From the NCBI GenBank assembly GCA_936920625.1, contig CAKZHC010000039.1, positions 60,040 through 124,039 of the forward strand: DNA of 64,000 nucleotides. The letters run 5' to 3'. The position numbers were made by a program, and so were the translations under genes. The notes under the pieces were generated by a model. That model was not told where the DNA came from, did not search any database, and saw nothing but the letters and a program-made list of their open reading frames with translations. Source of the stretch: an uncultured Enterobacteriaceae bacterium (lineage in GTDB: Bacteria > Pseudomonadota > Gammaproteobacteria > Enterobacterales > Enterobacteriaceae). Numbering within the stretch: the stretch's first letter is position 1; every line of letters starts with the position of its first letter. Below, piece by piece: positions 63,718 through 64,000 of the stretch.

Positions 63718-64000
<283 letters not shown>

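Overview
The window reads as chromosome of an Enterobacterales gamma-proteobacterium, probably Erwiniaceae (Erwinia/Pantoea-like). Most proteins match Escherichia coli housekeeping proteins closely in length and motif, and long blocks of E. coli-like gene order survive. It also looks like a genome in recent decay: several AT-rich stretches of 0.5 to 2 kb hold no credible gene, many genes expected from conserved order are missing, and at least seven loci carry nonsense or frameshift lesions in otherwise well conserved frames. That suggests a host-restricted lineage such as an insect symbiont. I cannot name the species from sequence alone.

Layout. 1-9.9 kb: a poor, AT-rich accessory region with a phage gene interrupted by an amber codon, an orphan vsr, a frameshifted rcsA, an AmiD-like amidase without signal peptide, an orphan fliZ and a membrane acyltransferase. 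10-18.6 kb: putA and putP divergent around a control region, phoH, an alcohol dehydrogenase-family gene and tRNA-Ser(GGA). 18.7-44.9 kb: a shortened version of the E. coli 40-42 min region: znuBC/znuA-mepM with a Zur box, lpxM, zwf, a ruined holE, yebY, the sRNA SdsR, a frameshifted rsmF, proQ-prc, htpX, yebO, a metallo-beta-lactamase-fold gene with an amber codon, yobF-cspC, yobD-manZYX, yoaE, sdaA and pabB. pykA, hexR, edd/eda, yebST, msrC, kdgR, mgrB, mntP, rlmA and nudL are not at their usual places. 45.1-48.6 kb: an AT-rich four-gene minus-strand cassette between pabB and yoaA. It encodes an MFS exporter, an ATP-grasp ligase, a YqcI/YcgG-type (GntA-like) heme N-oxygenase and a small cupin, and it ends in its own terminator. 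48.8-55.6 kb: yoaA, tsaB, yeaY, fadD, rnd. 55.7-57.3 kb: a hydrolase pseudogene and gene-poor DNA. 57.3-63.7 kb: the lepA-lepB-rnc-era-recO-pdxJ-acpS cluster. The window ends inside a 7-bp tandem repeat.

How it works together: the intact core covers zinc uptake and cell-wall cutting (ZnuABC, MepM), lipid A finishing (LpxM), pentose phosphate entry (Zwf), mannose PTS import, serine and proline catabolism, long-chain fatty acid activation, protein and RNA quality control (Prc, HtpX, ProQ, RNase D, RNase III, LepA/LepB), and cofactor synthesis (PabB, PdxJ, AcpS). The accessory layer (capsule regulator, flagellar regulator, phage gene, spare hydrolases) is what is breaking. The best candidate for an undescribed system is the cassette at 45.1-48.6 kb. 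I infer that it makes and exports a small N-oxygenated or N-N-bonded, ligase-joined amino-acid product. Its ATP-grasp gene carries a one-base frameshift near the 3' end.
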